Assembly: GCF_900101745.1 (NCBI RefSeq) | Contig: NZ_FNAD01000018.1 | Span: 62,001-126,000 of the forward strand | Reading direction: 5' to 3' | Origin: Glycomyces harbinensis | Lineage (GTDB): Bacteria > Actinomycetota > Actinomycetes > Mycobacteriales > Micromonosporaceae | DNA: 64,000 nt | Shown: positions 60,083 to 64,000 of the stretch, in pieces | Layout of the letters: every line of letters starts with the position of its first letter | Position numbering within the stretch: the first letter of the stretch is position 1 | Translations under genes and position numbers: made by a program | Notes under the pieces: model-generated | What the model was told of the DNA's origin: nothing | The model's database searches: none | The model's input: only the letters and a program-made list of their open reading frames with translations

Positions 60083-60817
60083 TCACTCCCACTTGAACAT
60101 TCGGGCCGCGAGCACTCCGGCGACCACGGCGGTCGCGCCCATGGCGAGCAGCTGGGCCGCCGCGGGCGCCTCGCCGTTCCAGCTGTCGAGGAGCGTCTGC
60201 ACGCCCGGCGGCACGTACTCGCCGATGCGCGCGATCGCGTCCGGCAGCATGAACCGGGGGAGGTACACGCCGCCGAAGAACATGACCGCCATGAACAGCA
60301 TGCTCGCGATGCCCGTCGCCGCGCGGGTGGTCGGGGCCAGGGCCGCCACGAGCATACCGATCGAGAAGACCGCGGCGATGCCGAGGATGAACGCGGCCGT
60401 GAAGCCCAGCGCGTGCTCCGGCAGCGGGACGCCGTAGACGATCCGGCCGGTCGCGACCACGAGCACGGTGGCGGCGAGGGCCGCGCCGAGGTTGACGGTG
60501 AGCTGGGCGAGCAGGAGGTTGCCCGGGTGCATCGGGGTGGTCCGCATGCGGCGCAGGATGCCCCGTTCGCGGTAGGTCGCCATGATCGACGGCAGGTTCG
60601 TCAGGCCGACGACGCCCACGGACATGACGATCAGGGAGGGCATGAAGTAGTCGATGAACCGGATGCCGTCCATGTCGGGCGAGGGTTCGCGCAGCATCGG
60701 GACGGCGCCGAGCCCCACCAGGATCAGCGTGGGCAGGACCAGGCCGACGATCAGCGAGGTGGGGTCGCGGACGAACAGTCGGGTCTCGGTCTGGACGAGT
60801 TTCATGAGCGAGGACAT
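60083..60817 (-). CDS. ABC-2 type transporter permease
   Basis: A 244-residue membrane protein of the ABC-2 family, with an N-terminal amphipathic region (VQTETRLFVRDPTSL) then six TM helices (LIVGLVLPTLILVGLGAV, FMPSLIVMSVGVVGLT, LLLAQLTVNLGAALAATVLV, FTAAFILGIAAVFSIGMLV, MLFMAVMFFGGVY, LLAMGATAVVAGVLAA). It pairs with the ATPase upstream to export a drug, lipid or peptide; four bases separate it from the kinase gene. Confidence 0.92.
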   Translation of the reverse strand: MSSLMKLVQTETRLFVRDPTSLIVGLVLPTLILVGLGAVPMLREPSPDMDGIRFIDYFMPSLIVMSVGVVGLTNLPSIMATYRERGILRRMRTTPMHPGNLLLAQLTVNLGAALAATVLVVATGRIVYGVPLPEHALGFTAAFILGIAAVFSIGMLVAALAPTTRAATGIASMLFMAVMFFGGVYLPRFMLPDAIARIGEYVPPGVQTLLDSWNGEAPAAAQLLAMGATAVVAGVLAARMFKWE

Positions 60818-60844
60818 GTGGTGCTCCAGTTCGCTTGGAGGCGG

Positions 60845-61753
60845 TCAGTTGTCGAGGGGCTTGCCGGTGAGGGCGACGAAGGCGTCTTCGAGGCTGACCT
60901 GCTCGACGCGCAGGTCCGCGGCCACGATGTGGTTGCGCGCCAGGACGGAGGTGACGGCCTGGAGCAGGTTGCCGCGCCCGGTGACGACCATCTGCGGGCC
61001 GGTGCGGGTCACTTCGGCGACCTCGGGCAGGTCGAGCAGGAGCGCGTCCGCGAACGGCGCGGAGGGACGGAAGCGGACCCGCTGCTCGTCTCCGGCGCGC
61101 GCGGTCAGGCCGGCGGGCGTGTCGAGCGCGACGACCTTGCCCGAGTCGATGACGGCGAGGCGGTCGCACAGCCGCTCGGCCTCGTCCATGAAGTGGGTGA
61201 CCAGGATGATCGTGACCCCCGAGTCGCGCACCTGCTCGATGAGGTCCCACGTGTCGCGCCGCGCCTGCGGGTCGAGTCCGGTGGTGAGCTCGTCGAGCAC
61301 GGCGATCCGCGGGTTGCCCACCAGCGCGAGCGCGATCGACAGCCGCTGCTGCTGGCCGCCGGAGAGCTTCGCGAACGGGGTCTTGCGCTTGCCGCCCAGG
61401 CCGAGCGACTCGATGAGCCGGTCGGTGTCGGCCGGGCGCTTGTAGAACGACGCGTACAGGTCGAGGGCCTCGCCGACGCGCAGCCGGTCGGGCAGGCGGC
61501 TCTCCTGCAACTGGATGCCGAGGACCTGCTTGAGTTCGGCGCCGTCGCGCTCGGGGTCGAGCCCGGTCACCGAGACGCGGCCCGAGTCCCTGGTGCGCAG
61601 CCCTTCGAGGCATTCGACGGTGGTGGTCTTGCCCGCCCCGTTGGGGCCGAGGATGCCGAAGATCTCGCCTTCGTCCACAGTGAACGAGACGCCGTCGACG
61701 GCGCGTTCCGATCCGTAGTGTTTGACCAGGTCTTCGACTTCGATGAATGCCAT
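60845..61753 (-). CDS. ABC transporter ATP-binding protein (exporter type)
   Basis: A 302-residue ATPase of the DrrA/CcmA class: Walker A GPNGAGKTTT, LQESRLPDRLRV at the Q-loop, signature LSGGQQQRLSIALAL, Walker B IAVLDELTTGLDP (Leu in place of the usual Pro after DE), switch VTHFMDEAE, and a C-terminal extension of about 80 residues with LTGKPLDN at its end, as in daunorubicin-type exporters. ATG 61753 follows aaggagg and heads the operon ATPase-permease-kinase-regulator. Confidence 0.93.
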   Translation of the reverse strand: MAFIEVEDLVKHYGSERAVDGVSFTVDEGEIFGILGPNGAGKTTTVECLEGLRTRDSGRVSVTGLDPERDGAELKQVLGIQLQESRLPDRLRVGEALDLYASFYKRPADTDRLIESLGLGGKRKTPFAKLSGGQQQRLSIALALVGNPRIAVLDELTTGLDPQARRDTWDLIEQVRDSGVTIILVTHFMDEAERLCDRLAVIDSGKVVALDTPAGLTARAGDEQRVRFRPSAPFADALLLDLPEVAEVTRTGPQMVVTGRGNLLQAVTSVLARNHIVAADLRVEQVSLEDAFVALTGKPLDN

Positions 61754-61874
61754 GCCGGCCTCCTTGCTCGTGTGTCTCCACACTCGCAGGAACGGCGCGT
61801 CCGGGCATCGCCCGAGCGGCGGGGGCCGCGGTTGATCCCGCCGGTCAACCGATCGGTTGACCGGCGCCGACCGG

Positions 61875-62702
61875 TCAGGGTTTGACGGCGATCCCGGCCA
61901 TCACGGTGCGCTGGAACGGTTCGAGGTCGCCGGCCGCGGGGACCTCGCGGTCCGGTTCGGCCGGGAACCAGCGCGAGACGTACTCCAGGCCCGGCGCGAT
62001 CATCGGCATCCCCTGGAAGTGGCGCTCCAGGCGCTCGACCGGGCGGCACCAGCCGTTGCCGAGGGTCTCCAGGCAGGCCTGCGACAGCGCCCGCTGGATC
62101 GGCTCGCCCGTGTCGGGCCAGGCGGTGATGAACAGGTGCGAGCCGGAGGCCAAGGGCTCCATGAGGTGGGCGATGATCTCGTCGGGCGACTCGTCGTCGG
62201 CGATCTGCATGATCATGCCGACGAGCATGAGGCCGACGGGCCGGTCGAAGTCGAGGTTGGCGCGCACGTCCGGGTTGGCGAGGATGCCGGAGGGTTCGCG
62301 CAGGTCGGCGGTGACGACGGTGGTGGTGCGGTCGTCGGCGAGCAGGGCCCGGCCGTGGGAGAGGACCATCGGGTCGTTGTCGATGTAGACGACCCGGGTC
62401 TCGGGGTTGATCTCCTGGGCCGCCTCATGGGTGTTCAGCTCGGCGGGCAGGCCGCAGCCGACGTCGATGATCTGGTCGATCCCGCCCTGGCCGACCATGT
62501 ACCTGATGCCGCGGACGAGCGCGGACCGGTTGAGGCGGAAGACCTCTCGGGCCTGCGGGACGAGCGCCTCGAAGATCGCGGCGGCCTCGCGATCGACCGG
62601 GAAGTTGTCGCGGCCGCCCAGGAGCGCGTCGTAGACGCGGGCGGTCGAGGGCACGGCGGAGTCGATCACCGGGGGCGGCCAGTCCGGGGCTGCATCGTTC
62701 AC
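61875..62702 (-). CDS. DUF574 (SAV2177-type) SAM-dependent methyltransferase
   Basis: A 275-residue protein of the actinobacterial Methyltransf_19 family. Diagnostic segments: PSTARVYDALLGGRDNFPVDREAA, QIIDVGCGLPAELNTHEAAQ (SAM site), VVYIDNDPMVLSHGRALL and the late VSRWFPAEPD. Many paralogues exist in filamentous actinomycetes and some sit in natural-product or differentiation loci; this one has no such neighbours. The start is GTG 62702. Target unknown. Confidence 0.95.
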   Translation of the reverse strand: MNDAAPDWPPPVIDSAVPSTARVYDALLGGRDNFPVDREAAAIFEALVPQAREVFRLNRSALVRGIRYMVGQGGIDQIIDVGCGLPAELNTHEAAQEINPETRVVYIDNDPMVLSHGRALLADDRTTTVVTADLREPSGILANPDVRANLDFDRPVGLMLVGMIMQIADDESPDEIIAHLMEPLASGSHLFITAWPDTGEPIQRALSQACLETLGNGWCRPVERLERHFQGMPMIAPGLEYVSRWFPAEPDREVPAAGDLEPFQRTVMAGIAVKP

Positions 62703-63131
62703 GTCGTTCCAATCGGCGCTGAATGGGCGGTGACATGGGGATCGAGGCCGACGCGGGGGCGGGTGCGTCGCGGCTCGCTCCGCCGCGCGGTTCGCGGCGG
62801 CGCCCGGTCCCGCCGCCGGAGCGGGACGCCGCTTCAGACTACGTCATGGGGCGTTCCGGCACGAGTGGACGCTCGTCTCGATTCCGCGCCGTTCGGCCCC
62901 GTTCCGCCCCTCCCGCATGAGGAACGACCCGGGCCCGCCGGTGCCGTCCCAAGATCGATTCGGCCGTGTCGCGCCGTCCCCCGACCGGGGGGCTGCGGAG
63001 CCCCGGGAACCGAACCGCCCGGTCAGGCGCCGCGACCCCGAACCGGAACGCGGCCTCGCCGCCCGCGACCGACCCGGCCTGGTGGCCGACGACACCCGCC
63101 ACCCGCCGTGGCCTGCGAGTATGCTTGGTAC
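62703..63131 (+). promoter_or_regulatory. Intergenic region before the MarR gene
   Basis: No convincing gene in this 429-base GC-rich stretch. At its right end tatgct (63119-63124) would make a -10 element; it lies only eight bases from ATG 63132, suggesting a leaderless or nearly leaderless message. Confidence 0.35.
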
Positions 63132-63617
63132 ATGGAGGAATACACGGGGGAGCCGATGGGCATGGGCACCGTGCTGGTGCGCGCCGCCTTCCTGGTCGAC
63201 GCCGTCTACGCCGACTCCGTCCGCCAATTCGACCTCACCGTGCCGCAGGCGCAGCTGCTGTGCGTGCTCATACCGCGCCCCCACGGGATGTTCGAGCTCG
63301 CCAAGACCCTCGGCCTCGCCAAGTCCAGCATCACCGGCCTGGTCGACCGGTCCGCCAAGCGCGACCTGGTCCGCCGCGAGTCCGACGCCGGCGACGGCCG
63401 GGCCTTCCGCGTGGCGCTCACCGCGAAGGGCAAGCAGCTCGCCGAGGAGTTCCACGAGGAGACCACCCGCCGCGTCTCCGATCTGCCGCTGGGCCTCTCG
63501 GAGGCCGAGCGCGACACCCTCGTCGGCCTGCTCACCAAGGTGATCACCGACAACGCGGTGCCGGTGGTCTTCCCCGACGGCGAATGCCCTTCCGCCGCAA
63601 GCTGCTCCGGCGACTGA
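63132..63617 (+). CDS. MarR family transcriptional regulator
   Basis: A 161-residue winged-helix regulator: FDLTVPQAQLLCVLIPRPHGMFELAKTLGLAKSSITGLVDRSAKRDLVRRESDAGDGRAFRVALTAKGKQLAEEFHEETTRR, covering the recognition helix (KSSITGLVDRS) and wing (DGRAFRVALT). It usually controls efflux or oxidative-stress genes and itself. Two starts are possible: ATG 63132 (leaderless) or ATG 63156, which has gggggag upstream and gives 153 residues. Confidence 0.92.
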   Translation: MEEYTGEPMGMGTVLVRAAFLVDAVYADSVRQFDLTVPQAQLLCVLIPRPHGMFELAKTLGLAKSSITGLVDRSAKRDLVRRESDAGDGRAFRVALTAKGKQLAEEFHEETTRRVSDLPLGLSEAERDTLVGLLTKVITDNAVPVVFPDGECPSAASCSGD

Positions 63618-63632
63618 ACCCGGACGAGACGA

Positions 63633-63661
63633 AGCCCCCGCGGCAAGTCGCCGCGGGGGCT
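63633..63661. terminator. Bidirectional hairpin terminator
   Basis: Perfect 12-bp stem agcccccgcggc (63633-63644) / gccgcgggggct (63650-63661) between the MarR gene and the convergent flavoprotein. Confidence 0.8.
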
Positions 63662-63692
63662 CTCGGTCCTATGACGATCGAAGGACCAAGCG

Positions 63693-64000
63693 TTAGGCCA
63701 CGTTGAACAGTTCGGCGAACTTCGAGTGCATGAGGTCGCGGCCCTTCCACTCGGCCACGGCCGACCGCGACAGGATGCTCGGACCGTCCTCGGACGGGAC
63801 CTGGCCGACACCGCCCTCGGGCCCGAGCGGGAGCAGCACCACGCGGCCCGGCGACGGCCGGTACTCCGCCACGGGCTCGCCGCCCTGCAATTGCGCGATG
63901 ATGTTGGCCGCCACGACCTCCGCGTGCCGCATGGCCGAGCCGGCGCGCTTCTCCTCGGCCACGTCGGTGACGTCGCCGATCGCGTACACGTGCCCGTGGC
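63693..64000 (-). CDS. FAD-dependent NAD(P)H oxidoreductase (AIFM2/NDH-2-like), N-terminal part outside window
   Basis: Only the last about 100 residues are inside the window; the gene continues past base 64000. VYAIGDVTDVAEEKRAGSAMRHAEVVAANIIAQLQGG is the second FAD-contacting motif (GD) of the pyridine nucleotide-disulphide oxidoreductase fold. The tail RVVLLPLGPEGGVGQVPSEDGP...SRSAVAEWKGRDLMHSKF is like AIFM2/FSP1-type quinone reductases and type II NADH dehydrogenases. It stops at 63693, convergent to the MarR gene. Confidence 0.85.
   Translation of the reverse strand, partial: HGHVYAIGDVTDVAEEKRAGSAMRHAEVVAANIIAQLQGGEPVAEYRPSPGRVVLLPLGPEGGVGQVPSEDGPSILSRSAVAEWKGRDLMHSKFAELFNVA

Noticed and set aside
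62723..63102. Short frames on both strands between the DUF574 and MarR genes
   Set aside because: Arg/Ala/Pro-rich products without hydrophobic or conserved pattern and without ribosome sites.

Overview
The window is very GC-rich, with strong G/C at third codon positions, GTG starts, four-base start/stop overlaps (GTGA, ATGA) and actinobacterial families (DUF574 methyltransferase, DUF402, MmyB-type regulator, CBM2 exoenzymes, LacI-controlled sugar operons). It is chromosomal DNA of a saprophytic, probably mycelial actinomycete of the Streptomyces/Glycomyces type. Genus cannot be settled from the sequence. I saw no rRNA, tRNA, CRISPR array, insertion sequence or origin.

Layout. 1-3440: two NAD(P)H-binding oxidoreductases and a PadR regulator coupled to a zinc-less quinone-oxidoreductase-like MDR gene. 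3517-6594: a complete osmoprotectant-type (glycine betaine/choline) ABC importer, divergent from the PadR gene across a near-perfect 21-bp palindrome. 6640-8531: two secreted proteins, one a CBM2 plus Cip1-like cellulose-associated protein. 8927-13270: VOC protein, GH43-like glycosidase, MmyB-type regulator, SnoaL-like protein, methyltransferase and HAD hydrolase. 13456-29408: MMPL transporter, DUF402 protein, two APH-like kinases, small membrane proteins, a DHFR-like protein, a dehalogenase/epoxide-hydrolase-like enzyme, a secreted trypsin, oxidoreductases, an HxlR regulator and a metallophosphoesterase. 29377-34820: an accessory patch with a TGA-interrupted pseudogene, a 1010-residue NACHT/STAND NTPase with a HEPN-like N-terminus and visibly lower GC, and a DinD/KilAC-type antirepressor homologue. 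35026-39686: a rhamnose-type sugar ABC importer operon, divergent from a GH64 beta-1,3-glucanase (39905-41125). 41301-49447: a carbohydrate locus made of a secreted sialidase-fold protein with ricin lectin, a LacI repressor, an ABC sugar importer and a GH2 glycosidase, tied together by four copies of a TTTGC-N7/8-GCAAA operator. 49525-51361: an ABC exporter with its own PadR regulator. 51500-57894: PEP-mutase family enzyme, Imm51-like protein, thioesterase, CE1/PHB-type esterase with CBM2 and a CebR-like box, LysE exporter, large membrane protein, histidine phosphatase. 58116-61753: ABC-2 exporter with a NarL-type two-component system in one operon. 61875-64000: DUF574 methyltransferase, MarR regulator and the C-terminal end of an AIFM2/NDH-2-like flavoprotein.

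The main theme is scavenging plant and fungal polysaccharides: secreted enzymes (CBM2 proteins, GH64, CE1 esterase, GH43, sialidase-fold) plus two sugar importers and an intracellular GH2, under LacI-type control. The item most worth following is the HEPN-like/NACHT protein at 29942-32974, a plausible single-gene anti-phage system in foreign-looking DNA.
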